Made by a program: the position numbers and the translations under genes. A stretch of DNA of 15,529 nucleotides, taken from JBBIVP01 sp037439705 [NCBI: bacterium]. Its GTDB lineage: Bacteria; JBBIVP01. The stretch lies in NCBI GenBank assembly GCA_037439705.1, contig JBBIVP010000027.1, positions 1 to 15,529 of the forward strand, written 5' to 3'. The notes beneath the pieces are model-generated. The model saw nothing but the letters and a program-made list of their open reading frames with translations, ran no database searches and was not told the origin of the DNA. Shown in pieces: positions 7,317 through 14,950 of the stretch; position 1 is the first letter of the stretch, and each line of letters starts with the position of its first letter.

Positions 7317-8951
7317 CTAATTCCTTTTCTTCATATAAATTCCTCCGCCATAATTTGAGCGGTCGGAGAGGTCAAGGGGGTCAAATGCTGATTTTACCTT
7401 TTCCTGCCATATATGAAAATTTCCATATCTCTTTCCTATCTCAATTATCCTTTCCCCAGTGTCCATATTTGAATCTCCAACGCACAGGCCTATATCGTTG
7501 GGTTCAAATCCAAGTTTTTCTTCCATAAGATTTTCTCTTTCCTCTCTCACAACTTCCCTTACCTCCTGAACGGATAAAGGATCTGCTGCATCGTAATGAA
7601 ATTCCATTTCCATATATATGTACGCGTTGTTTTCAAATGAATTGTGGTATGTTGAATCTTCACCATCTGCAAGAATTTTTCCCCTTTCAATGAACTTTTT
7701 CTTCAATTTTTCCTGAGGAATCCCCATGTGCTTTATCACTGCATCCGCGGTTCCCATGTATCCTGCACTTATCACAAATCCTCCCGCATGATGAATGAAA
7801 TGGGTATCATTTCCAATAAGACCAACAAGCATTTCTTCCCCACCAAATTTTTGGAGTGGTCCTTCTTTGAAAACCGGGAGTATTTTTCCATTACATTCCT
7901 CTATGATTTCATAAAGGACTTTCTTTTTGAAGTTAAACTCCCTTTCCGTGTTTGCAAATACCATTGCAACGCATGGATGTTTTATGAGTTCCTTGGCGGA
8001 AGAAATAAAACCGGATTCAAACCACTGTTCAAATATTTCCTTATTTGACAGTGCACCAGCAAAAGTAACCAGGTGCTCTATGCTTCCAGCCCTTATAAGG
8101 CAATAAGCTATTTCTTCCTCTCCTGCTCTGTAAAAGAAATTTGCCAGAGTCTCATAGGTATCAAAGGTGGGAATGGCAACCTCTATAAATTTTGGAAGAT
8201 TTTTTATTGAGTAAGCGGAGATAAGTCCTGTTGGTTCAGTTTCAAGCACGGGTGGACCTGGCCAGTTGTGAAGTTTTATTCCTACCTTTGTAAAAATTCC
8301 AAGTCCACCCTGAGCACCGCAATGTCCCCTCATTATTCCTCTTAAACTTGGACCGGGACCATCCCCTGTAAACCATTCGTTTGGTGGTCCCAGTTTGAGA
8401 ATTTCGCCCGTTGGAAGCACCCATTCAACTCCAAGAACATTTCTTCCGTTGTGTCCACCGTGATTGCCAAATGTGTTCATTCCCCATCCCGATGTCAGGT
8501 TTGCAAGAACAGATGCCTGTGAGCCTGCCTGAATTGGCGTGGTAAACAGTCCCACTTTCATTGCCTCTGCCTGAAGTTGAGCCCATACCACATAGGGTTC
8601 AACTACCGCAAACTTGTTCTTTTCGTCAAGTTCAATTATCCTGTTCATCCTTCTTAAGTCTATGACGAGAACATTTTCCTGCCCGGGAAGTGAATGGCTT
8701 CCGTAACCTGTAGAAAGCGCCTTGAACTTTATTCTGTAAGAATTACATACCTTTACTATTTTTTGAACCTCCTCTGTGCTCTTCGGAAGAATGACTGCAA
8801 GTGGTCTGTGTTCCATAAATTTTGAAGGAGCTGAACGGGGAAGGAATTCGGTTAACCAGTTAAATGAATAGGTTTCAAGAATGACAGGGTCATCTGATAT
8901 GTTTTCAGGTCCTACAATCTCCTCAAAAATTCTGTAAATCTCCCTTTCCAC
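7317..8951 (-). CDS. FAD-binding oxidoreductase (PCMH/VAO-type FAD domain), larger flavoprotein of redox cassette
   Basis: The N-terminal half of this 544-residue protein is an FAD-binding domain of the PCMH/vanillyl-alcohol-oxidase superfamily: RPLAVILPKSTEEVQKIV (49-66), a pyrophosphate-loop equivalent STGYGSHSLPG (80-90), VLVIDLRRMNRI (94-105), VVEPYVVWAQLQ (116-127), GVEWVLPTGEIL (174-185) and GAQGGLGIFTKVGIKL (212-227). The segment SGWGMNTFGNHGGHNGRNVLG (about 154-174, one residue omitted from scrutiny) recalls the GVGYTPYGDH stretch of 4-cresol dehydrogenase more than GlcD. It does not end with the usual FDPxxxxNPGK; it reads FDPLDLSDRSNYGGG. The start is GTG with a strong AAGGAGG that overlaps the stop of the upstream Fe-S gene. 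It probably oxidises a small organic substrate and passes electrons to the Fe-S protein. Substrate unknown; a 2-hydroxy acid or a phenolic compound would be the first guesses. Confidence 0.82.
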   Translation of the reverse strand: MEREIYRIFEEIVGPENISDDPVILETYSFNWLTEFLPRSAPSKFMEHRPLAVILPKSTEEVQKIVKVCNSYRIKFKALSTGYGSHSLPGQENVLVIDLRRMNRIIELDEKNKFAVVEPYVVWAQLQAEAMKVGLFTTPIQAGSQASVLANLTSGWGMNTFGNHGGHNGRNVLGVEWVLPTGEILKLGPPNEWFTGDGPGPSLRGIMRGHCGAQGGLGIFTKVGIKLHNWPGPPVLETEPTGLISAYSIKNLPKFIEVAIPTFDTYETLANFFYRAGEEEIAYCLIRAGSIEHLVTFAGALSNKEIFEQWFESGFISSAKELIKHPCVAMVFANTEREFNFKKKVLYEIIEECNGKILPVFKEGPLQKFGGEEMLVGLIGNDTHFIHHAGGFVISAGYMGTADAVIKHMGIPQEKLKKKFIERGKILADGEDSTYHNSFENNAYIYMEMEFHYDAADPLSVQEVREVVREERENLMEEKLGFEPNDIGLCVGDSNMDTGERIIEIGKRYGNFHIWQEKVKSAFDPLDLSDRSNYGGGIYMKKRN

Positions 8952-8961
8952 CTTTTCCTCC

Positions 8962-10236
8962 TTATTTTATTGAATCATATAAGAGTTCCACTATGTTAAT
9001 AATTTTCAAAGCTCCATTGTTTTTATTTGCGTCCATGAAGTTCTTTTCACACCACGGACAGGCTGTAATGAGGGCTGAAGCACCTGTATATGATGCCTCC
9101 TCAAGTCTTTCTAACGCGGTTTTTTGTGCAAAATCAGGAAATGCTGACCTCGCTCCTGCCCCTGAACCGCAGCAGAAGCTGTATTCCATCCTCCTTTCCA
9201 TTTCCACGAATTTTATTCCGGGGATACTTTTCAGAATCTCCCTCGGTTCTTCATATATTCCATTAAATCCATGAATCTTTGGAATATCTTTTATGGGAAG
9301 GGTGTTGAGTTCAATCCTTTCCTTTCCGTGAGAGGGGATTCTTGGCTCAGAGAGTCTTCCTAAATGACACGGGTCATTATAGGTTACAGCCATATCAATT
9401 CTTTTTCTTGGTTTTATTTTTCCATCCCTTATGAGACTCCAGAGAAATTCAACTGAATGCATCACCCTGAAGTTCATCTTCTTTTCCAGCCTCGGATATT
9501 TTGATTTGAACAATCCATAACAACCCGCACAGGATGTGAGAAGGATTTCTATTCCCATCTCGTTAAATTTTTCTATGTTTTCTTCTGCAAATTTTTTGAA
9601 AGTCTCTTCATCTCCGATCATGTAGGCAGGACTTGAACAGCACTTTTCTTCGTTGCCAAGTATGCCAACATCAACATCGTTCTCAACGAGGATTTTCAGG
9701 GTTTTTCTTGCAATTTCCTTCAGACCGGGTTCATAAGAATAGGTGCATCCAGCAAAATAAAGGACGGAGACTCTCTCTTTCCTTGCATCCCTGACATTTA
9801 TTCCCCTTGCCCATTCACCCCTTCTTCCCCTTGGCTGCATCCATACATTATCGTAGTTTTTTAAACTGTCAAGAATGGGTTTGTGCCCCGGAAGGGGTGC
9901 CTGTCCATCTTTGAAACATCTTATTCTGAACTCATGTAAAATCTCCCAGACCTCCATGTCGGTTCCTATTTTACAGGTGAGGTCACACATTCCGCAGAGG
10001 GAGCAGTTATAAATTACCTCAAGGAGTTTTGGCGAATATCCTATTCTTCCCTCAAGAAATGAAAGGGCAAGTATCAATTTTCCACCACCTGAATAGGCAT
10101 GAAAGTTTTTCTGGATTATGCTCGGGCATCCGTAGGCAAACCTCCAGCTTTTTATAAGAGAAGAAAGTGGAATGAATTTGCATACCGAACATCTAACACA
10201 CCTCATCATATCCTTTTTGTAATCTTCAAGAGCCAT
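8962..10236 (-). CDS. Fe-S protein with two CCG domains (HdrD/GlpC/GlcF-like)
   Basis: This 424-residue protein carries all the cysteines of an electron-transfer subunit. An N-terminal ferredoxin-like part holds Cys13, 16, 19 and 37 and then Cys78, 81, 84 and 88 (CSLCGMCDLTC), enough for two [4Fe-4S] clusters. Two cysteine-rich CCG domains follow: Cys164, the pair 199/200 and Cys236/239; then Cys290, the pair 355/356 and Cys393/396. This is the plan of heterodisulfide reductase subunit D, anaerobic glycerol-3-phosphate dehydrogenase GlpC and glycolate oxidase GlcF. No membrane helix is visible. It sits between two flavoprotein genes, 9-10 bases from each, with an AGGAGA ribosome site overlapping the preceding TAG, so it is probably their common electron acceptor. 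The final acceptor (quinone, ferredoxin or a disulfide) cannot be told from the sequence. Confidence 0.88.
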   Translation of the reverse strand: MALEDYKKDMMRCVRCSVCKFIPLSSLIKSWRFAYGCPSIIQKNFHAYSGGGKLILALSFLEGRIGYSPKLLEVIYNCSLCGMCDLTCKIGTDMEVWEILHEFRIRCFKDGQAPLPGHKPILDSLKNYDNVWMQPRGRRGEWARGINVRDARKERVSVLYFAGCTYSYEPGLKEIARKTLKILVENDVDVGILGNEEKCCSSPAYMIGDEETFKKFAEENIEKFNEMGIEILLTSCAGCYGLFKSKYPRLEKKMNFRVMHSVEFLWSLIRDGKIKPRKRIDMAVTYNDPCHLGRLSEPRIPSHGKERIELNTLPIKDIPKIHGFNGIYEEPREILKSIPGIKFVEMERRMEYSFCCGSGAGARSAFPDFAQKTALERLEEASYTGASALITACPWCEKNFMDANKNNGALKIINIVELLYDSIK

Positions 10237-10245
10237 TTCTTTCTC

Positions 10246-11667
10246 CTAAAAGCATAATTTTCCGGGATTCATTATCCCGTTCGGGTCAAAAATTCCCTTC
10301 ACCTTTTTGAGACTTTCCGTGAAGATGGCATCCCTTGAATAGACAAGGTTTGACCAGTATCCGTAGGGTCTTGAAAAGAAAGCACATTTTTCAAAAAGAA
10401 ACCAGCTTGCCTTTTCAAAAATTTTATCAATTTCATCTTGAGAGGAATAAAGGGTGAATTCAAGATGGCAGGATGTTCCCTGGACAAGGGGCTGGATATA
10501 TATTCCCGTTTCTCCTTTATACCCCTGTTCGTTTAGAAAGGTCAGAAAATTTTTTATAAAAAATGATGCTTTATCAAGAGTGGTGATAAAAAATATGTCC
10601 TTTGAGAATCCATTTTTAAACTTCCAGTATGTTTCCTGCGGGGAGTATATTTTTTCAAAAAATACAAGTCCCTTTATATCTCCCACATTTCTTATCAATT
10701 TCACACCAAAACTCTGTGCAACATCCATAAGGTCAGAAATTTTATAATCCATTCTTTCCTTCGCGAATCTTCCAGAACTTCCAATTCCCATACAGAGAAT
10801 CCATTCAGGAAGCCTTCTTTCTTCTTTGAAGCCGTCAAAATATAAAACCTCTGCATTTGTATTGTTCAAGATGAAGAGTTCATCAACGAGGTCAAGCCTT
10901 AAAAGACGATAGACGAAGTTAATGAGGTTATCACTCAGTTGGCTGGAAATGGTAAACAAGAATTCCACCATTTCTGGAAGTAGTTCACACTTAATTGAAG
11001 CCCATGTGACAATGCCCATTGTTCCCTGAGCACCCTGAACAATCCTGAAATAGTCAACCTGATGTGGACCGAGTGGAAACTTCTGACCATTTCCTATTTT
11101 CCACTGTTCCTCTAATCCAAATGGTCCGCTTGCTTCACCTGTTCTGAAAAGGTCTCCTGTTGCGAAGACCACTTCCAGGCAGAGAAGCGGGTCTGACGCA
11201 TCCCAATGATACCTTGGCATCATAACAGGTTCTCGTTCAAGAAAGCAGGCGAGGACAGATTTATTCTTTCGTGGAGAAATTGGCATGTTTATACGAAGCC
11301 CTTCATTTTTGAGTGCTGGAAGGAGTTCCTGAAAATTAACCCCTGATTCAATCACGCACACCCTGTTTCTTCTGTCAATTCTCAAAATTTTTTTCATTTT
11401 TCTCAGGTCAACCATAACACCGCCAATTTCTGGTGTTGAGTCTCCCTTTATCCTTGGCGGTCCTGAACTTACAGGAATAAGGGGAATTTTTTTCTCATTT
11501 GCCCATTTCACAATTTTTATAACATCTTCGGTTGTTTCCGGAAAAACCGCGCACCGGGGAAAAATTTTTATTTTTGCAAAATCACAAATGTATTCACCCA
11601 GCCTTTCCCTCTCCTCTACCACCTCCATCCCCTCTCTTAATCCCTTCAGCTCTTCTATCACTCCCAT
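10246..11667 (-). CDS. FAD-binding oxidoreductase (GlcD/GlcE-like), first gene of redox cassette
   Basis: This 473-residue protein has the PCMH-type FAD fold: VFPETTEDVIKIVKWANEKK (41-60), IPLIPVSS (61-68), GGVMVDLRKMKKIL (82-95), LEVVFATGDLFRTGE (164-178), QGAQGTMGIVTWASIK (211-226) and the GlcD-type ending IFDPNGIMNPGKLCF (459-473). The pyrophosphate-binding loop, normally glycine-rich (RGGGTGxxGG), reads SSGPPRIKGDSTPEIGG, and the usual glycines between the two FAD subdomains are replaced by a bulky stretch around residues 140-155. FAD binding may therefore be altered. The ATG has a GAGGG ribosome site. It is only distantly similar to the 544-residue flavoprotein in the same operon, so the pair probably has distinct roles, as GlcD and GlcE do. 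Substrate unknown. Confidence 0.8.
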   Translation of the reverse strand: MGVIEELKGLREGMEVVEERERLGEYICDFAKIKIFPRCAVFPETTEDVIKIVKWANEKKIPLIPVSSGPPRIKGDSTPEIGGVMVDLRKMKKILRIDRRNRVCVIESGVNFQELLPALKNEGLRINMPISPRKNKSVLACFLEREPVMMPRYHWDASDPLLCLEVVFATGDLFRTGEASGPFGLEEQWKIGNGQKFPLGPHQVDYFRIVQGAQGTMGIVTWASIKCELLPEMVEFLFTISSQLSDNLINFVYRLLRLDLVDELFILNNTNAEVLYFDGFKEERRLPEWILCMGIGSSGRFAKERMDYKISDLMDVAQSFGVKLIRNVGDIKGLVFFEKIYSPQETYWKFKNGFSKDIFFITTLDKASFFIKNFLTFLNEQGYKGETGIYIQPLVQGTSCHLEFTLYSSQDEIDKIFEKASWFLFEKCAFFSRPYGYWSNLVYSRDAIFTESLKKVKGIFDPNGIMNPGKLCF

Positions 11668-11673
11668 ATATCC

Positions 11674-11697
11674 CTCTTTTAGATTCTCTCTTTTAGA
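11674..11697. repeat. Two tandem copies of CTCTTTTAGA in the leader of the redox operon
   Basis: CTCTTTTAGA occurs at 11674-11683 and again at 11688-11697, 14 bases apart. Each core is itself an imperfect palindrome on the minus strand (TCTAAAAGA). The copy nearer the gene overlaps the ribosome site of the first flavoprotein, and the far copy abuts the candidate -10. The position suits an operator or a translational control site, but chance repetition in AT-rich DNA is possible. Confidence 0.4.
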
Positions 11698-11724
11698 GGT
11701 ATCTTAATTTTTTTAAAATGTCAA
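11696..11724 (-). promoter_or_regulatory. Putative promoter of the FAD / Fe-S / FAD operon
   Basis: A perfect -35 element TTGACA lies at 11724-11719 on the minus strand. The -10 is unclear: TACCTC at 11701-11696 has the right 17-base spacing but a poor match. TAAGAT (11706-11701) fits better but is only 12 bases from TTGACA; it would need TTGCTT, a few bases upstream of TTGACA, as its -35. A promoter with a weak -10 next to a repeat would suit activator-dependent control; that is inference. Confidence 0.4.
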
Positions 11725-11771
11725 GCAAAATTTTTGGTCGCTCGGGAGGGGGTTATTTGCGGATTTTTTAT

Positions 11772-11978
11772 TTAAGAACCAGCCTCTTTTTCCATTAAAA
11801 GACTTGTAAAAGAGCTCAACAGGAACTCTCTGGCATCAAGTATTTCAATTAGAACGGGCTCGTTGTTTTTTGAAAAGTGAATTATTACCGGACATTCTTC
11901 TTCAGCATGATCAATTGGTTTGTCTGAAAGTTCAATAAAAAGTGCGTCCACATCCTTACTGTATCTAATTTTTCTCAT
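11772..11978 (-). CDS. Small DUF2283 family protein
   Basis: This 68-residue protein matches the DUF2283 pattern: MRKIRYSKDVDALFIEL at the N-terminus (family: MKIEYDKEADALYIRL), an acidic middle with EEECPVIIHF, and LIEILDAREFL (family: VGIEILDAS). The family has no established biochemical role. Genes of this family are often found beside DUF4258 genes, and the remains of one overlap its 5' end here, so the two may have formed a small paired module, perhaps antitoxin and toxin (inference). The ATG has a clear AAGGAGG ribosome site, located inside the last codons of the broken partner. The frame is intact although its partner is not. Confidence 0.8.
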   Translation of the reverse strand: MRKIRYSKDVDALFIELSDKPIDHAEEECPVIIHFSKNNEPVLIEILDAREFLLSSFTSLLMEKEAGS

Positions 11979-12218
11979 ACCTTGACCTCCTTCCAGGATA
12001 CATAGTTATCATCGTTATTTCCTTACCTTCTACTTCATAAACCAACCTCAGCATATGACTTTCAGTCAACCTTTTTTGAGCAATCCTTCTTTGTACCCTG
12101 TTTCAATTATATCAGGCTCTTTAATCAACATTTTCAACGGTTTGTTTTGAAATCTTCCAGCCGTGATTTTTAAGAATTTCCATTTTTATCAAAGCATGTC
12201 TGTAAAATGAATTTTCAT
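11965..12218 (-). pseudogene. Frameshifted DUF4258 family gene (partner of DUF2283)
   Basis: Read in shifting frames on the minus strand, this stretch spells a DUF4258-like protein of about 84 residues: MKIHFT, then RHALIKMEILKNHGWKISK, then LIKEPDIIETGYKEGLLKK, then RLTESHMLRLVYEVEGKE and MITMYPGRRSRYEKN, ending at a TAG at 11967-11965. Three one-base changes break it: a missing base near 12199-12201, an extra A in the AAAA run near 12132-12137, and a missing A in the A6 run at 12072-12077. The His-Ala motif, the EPDII segment and the RLVYEVEGKE segment are the family features. Its end overlaps the DUF2283 start by 14 bases. Sequencing or assembly indels are the alternative, but the large genes on both sides are intact. 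Confidence 0.72.
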
Positions 12219-12345
12219 TCTTTTATTTGGTAGTGTATTGAATTGGTTTATATAAGTTAAGTTCTGAAACATTGCTTTTTGAAAAAAACGAACTCCATCA
12301 AAAATTATAAAAATAGATTCTTTGCGAGCCGGTTTACACATTAAA

Positions 12346-12374
12346 TTGAAAAATGAAAAAATTCACCATAACAT
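12346..12374 (+). promoter_or_regulatory. Putative promoter of mutL, leaderless arrangement
   Basis: TTGAAA (12346-12351), a 17-base spacer and TAACAT (12369-12374) precede the GTG start of mutL at 12381 by exactly six bases (TTAAAA). Transcription should start on or next to the GTG. The bases upstream contain no Shine-Dalgarno, and an in-frame TAA at 12369-12371 means no earlier start exists. The geometry is the same as at proB. Confidence 0.55.
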
Positions 12375-12380
12375 TTAAAA

Positions 12381-14036
12381 GTGGAAAAAAGGAGAATAAT
12401 AAGGCTTGATGAGTCGGTAATATCAAGAATATGCGCTGGAGAGGTAATTGATAGACCATCATCAGCAATTAAGGAACTCATAGAGAATTCCATTGATGCA
12501 GGTGCAGATTTAATAGAGGTTGAAATCCTCAGTCCAGATTTTCTCTCCTTCAGGGTCAAAGACAATGGATGCGGAATGAACAGAGATGAAATAAAACTTT
12601 CTGTTGAAAGGTGGACTACATCAAAACTTAAAAAAGAAGAGGATCTCCTTTCAATTTTCACATTTGGTTTCAGAGGAGAGGCACTTTTCAGCATAAGCAG
12701 TGTCAGCAGGCTTTTGATAAGAAGTGCAGAAAGGGACGGTGAAGGATATGAATGCTATTTTGAAGGCGGTGAATTCAGGTGGGAAAAACCAGTTAATATG
12801 AGAAGGGGCACAGGGGTTGAAGTCCACGAGCTTTTTTTCAATTCGCCCGTAAGGCGAAAGTTTTTGAAGGGAAGAAAGTCAGAGCTCTTTCACACCACAG
12901 AGCTAATTTTCAAATATGCGATGTCAGACCCTGATGTTTCATTCTTTTTAAGAGAGAACGCAAAGGAGATAGTGAGCATAGAAAAAGGTACCACCCTTAA
13001 AGGACTCTTTGAGGACCTGTTTGGGAGTGACACAAGGGGATTTGAGATAAATTATGAAGAAGATGGTATAAAGGTAAATGGATACCTTTCCCATCCACAA
13101 TCTTCGCCCGTATTGAGAAAGATATATCTCCTTGTGAACAGAAGACCAGTGGAGAGCGGGATTATAAAAGAGGCTATAAAAACAGGATTTGAGAGGTCCA
13201 TTGAAAAGGGAAGAAGTCCGTCCGGAATAATAAAAATGGAGATTCCTTCAGATGAAATTGATGTAAACATACATCCTCAGAAGAAAACCATAAAATTTAA
13301 AAATAAGGAAAGTGTGGAAAAGGTTATTGCAAAAGCCATAAAGACATCCCTTTCAAGAAACACAAAACAGGTTATTTATACGCCCTTCATTGAACAAGAA
13401 AAAGAAACAATAATTCAGGAAGGAGTAAGGGAAAATCAGGAAGCAGTAAGAGAGGGTTCCAAGCATTTTCTTATTAAAGAGATTCCAAAGGTTATAGGGA
13501 ATCTCTGGAACGAGTTTATGGTGGTTGAAAAGGAATCAGCAGTTTTGTTGATTGACATCCACGCAGCCCACGAAAAGATACTTTATGACAGATTAAGAGA
13601 AGAATATGAGACGGAGGAACCCACGATGAACCTTCTTCTTACCCCAATCGTGGTTAATGTGGGAAAAACAGCTTCTTCCTTTGAAAATTTTCAAAAGATT
13701 TTTGAGAGGATGGGTTTTCTTGTTGAAAGGTTCGGAAAGGAAGATATCTGCATAAGGGGTTATCCTTCTGTTCTTGACGAAGATGAGGTAGAAGATGCCT
13801 TTAAGGAGATTTTCAATTCCCTCCTTACCGAGTCACCTCTCCAGGCTCTTGAAAAACTCGCAAAGATAGCCTGTAAAAAAGCGATAAAAGCGGGAAAATC
13901 GTTGAACAACCTTGAACTGATAACCCTTATTGATGAATTAAAGGAAATAAAGGGTGGTGCATACTGTCCCCATGGAAGACCGATAATCTACATAATTGAG
14001 AAGAAAGAAATTCTTAAATGGTTTATGAGAAGGTGA
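12381..14036 (+). CDS. mutL: DNA mismatch repair protein MutL
   Basis: This 551-residue mismatch-repair protein couples MutS recognition to strand incision. The N-terminal GHKL ATPase shows ICAGEVIDRPSSAIKELIEN (17-36, catalytic Glu35), DNGCG (61-65), TTSK (79-82, where RHATSK is usual) and GFRGEAL (96-102). The transducer segment has LLVNRRPV (250-257) and VNIHPQKKTIKF (295-306). A short linker (about 325-365) leads to the C-terminal dimer domain with DIHAAHEKILYD (392-403), ACKKAIKAG (497-505) and CPHGRP (529-534). These are the endonuclease motifs of MutL proteins from bacteria without MutH, though the first departs from DQHAxxExxxxE. The protein is at the short end of the family range. 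The start is GTG, the only one possible, with a leaderless promoter. It heads an overlapping mutL-miaA-accA series; mutL-miaA adjacency is common in bacteria. Confidence 0.96.
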   Translation: MEKRRIIRLDESVISRICAGEVIDRPSSAIKELIENSIDAGADLIEVEILSPDFLSFRVKDNGCGMNRDEIKLSVERWTTSKLKKEEDLLSIFTFGFRGEALFSISSVSRLLIRSAERDGEGYECYFEGGEFRWEKPVNMRRGTGVEVHELFFNSPVRRKFLKGRKSELFHTTELIFKYAMSDPDVSFFLRENAKEIVSIEKGTTLKGLFEDLFGSDTRGFEINYEEDGIKVNGYLSHPQSSPVLRKIYLLVNRRPVESGIIKEAIKTGFERSIEKGRSPSGIIKMEIPSDEIDVNIHPQKKTIKFKNKESVEKVIAKAIKTSLSRNTKQVIYTPFIEQEKETIIQEGVRENQEAVREGSKHFLIKEIPKVIGNLWNEFMVVEKESAVLLIDIHAAHEKILYDRLREEYETEEPTMNLLLTPIVVNVGKTASSFENFQKIFERMGFLVERFGKEDICIRGYPSVLDEDEVEDAFKEIFNSLLTESPLQALEKLAKIACKKAIKAGKSLNNLELITLIDELKEIKGGAYCPHGRPIIYIIEKKEILKWFMRR

Positions 14037-14950
14037 AAATATGTGTGATTATCTGCGGACCAACTGCCTCCGGAAAAACCTTTCTCGCTATTGAAATTTC
14101 AAAGAAAATAGGCGGTGAGATTATAAATGCTGATTCAAGGCAGATTTACAAATTCATGGATATAGGAACGGGTAAACCGACATTGGAAGAAAGGAAGGAA
14201 GTCCCGCATCATCTTATAGATGTGATAACTCCGGATGAGAGGTTTGATGCAGGAAAATTTATAGCACTTGCTGATAGTTGTTACGATGAAATAAGAAAGA
14301 GAGGGAAATTTCCAATTCTTGTTGGAGGAACTGGATTATACATAAGGGCTTTTGAAAGAGGTCTGATTCCATCTCCTCCGATTCCACAGGAAATAAGGGA
14401 AGAAATTTTAAGAAAAAAACAGGAAAAGGGATTAAAATATCTTTACGAGGAACTAAAAAAAATAGACCCCGAAACCGCAGATAAAATTTCTCCTCAGGAT
14501 TTTCCAAGGATTGAAAGGGCTCTTTCCTACTACATGGCAATGGGTCAAAGAATTTCGGAAATGAGAAAAAAACACGGATTTAAAGAAAAGAGGTATGAAA
14601 CCTTCAAAATATACATTGAGCCTCCGAGAGAAAGGCTTTATAAATCAATCAGAAAAAGGATTTATGATATGCTCAAAAGAGGATGGCTTGATGAGACGGA
14701 GAAACTTTTAAAAATGGAATATGATGAAAACTGCCCCGGTTTTACATCGGTTGGATATAGGGAAATGGCGGATGTGATAAGAGGAAAGATAAAGGTTGAA
14801 TCGGCGATTGAAATGATTTATAAAAAAACAAAGGAATATGCGAGACGGCAAATTTTCTGGTTTAAAAAAGAGCATTCGGTTAAAATTGACAGTCCTGACC
14901 CATCAAAAGTTTTAAAAAAGGTGGAGGAATTCTATGAAATTCTTTCTTGA
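14018..14950 (+). CDS. miaA: tRNA dimethylallyltransferase MiaA
   Basis: This 310-residue enzyme adds a dimethylallyl group from dimethylallyl diphosphate to N6 of A37 in tRNAs reading UNN codons. Visible motifs are the P-loop GPTASGKT (14-21), NADSRQIYK (37-45) with the catalytic Asp, DIGTGKP (48-54), HHLIDV (64-69), FPILVGGTGLYIRA (98-111), DFPRIERALSYY (161-172), TSVGYREM (243-250) and RRQIFWFKKE (276-285). Length is normal. The ATG at 14018 overlaps mutL by 19 bases but has only a weak ribosome site. A GTG at 14033 forms a GTGA overlap with the mutL stop and would remove five residues ahead of the conserved part; either is possible. Its end overlaps accA by 17 bases. Confidence 0.95.
   Translation: MVYEKVKICVIICGPTASGKTFLAIEISKKIGGEIINADSRQIYKFMDIGTGKPTLEERKEVPHHLIDVITPDERFDAGKFIALADSCYDEIRKRGKFPILVGGTGLYIRAFERGLIPSPPIPQEIREEILRKKQEKGLKYLYEELKKIDPETADKISPQDFPRIERALSYYMAMGQRISEMRKKHGFKEKRYETFKIYIEPPRERLYKSIRKRIYDMLKRGWLDETEKLLKMEYDENCPGFTSVGYREMADVIRGKIKVESAIEMIYKKTKEYARRQIFWFKKEHSVKIDSPDPSKVLKKVEEFYEILS
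14923..14927 (+). promoter_or_regulatory. Ribosome binding site fixing the accA start
   Basis: GGAGG lies six bases before the ATG at 14934, inside the last codons of miaA. It supports starting accA within miaA, with no intergenic gap and coupled translation. Confidence 0.7.

Noticed and set aside
7317-11667. A shared motif H-W/Y-D-A-S/A-D-P-L in both flavoproteins (residues 154-161 and 452-459)
   Set aside because: The copies lie in non-equivalent places: one precedes the LEVVFATG strand of the FAD domain, the other is near the C-terminus. Chance similarity is more likely than a shared functional site.
11965-12218. Programmed frameshifting as an explanation for the DUF4258 frame breaks
   Set aside because: Three shifts in mixed directions in under 260 bases, with no slippery heptamer plus structure at each, fit decay or sequencing error far better.
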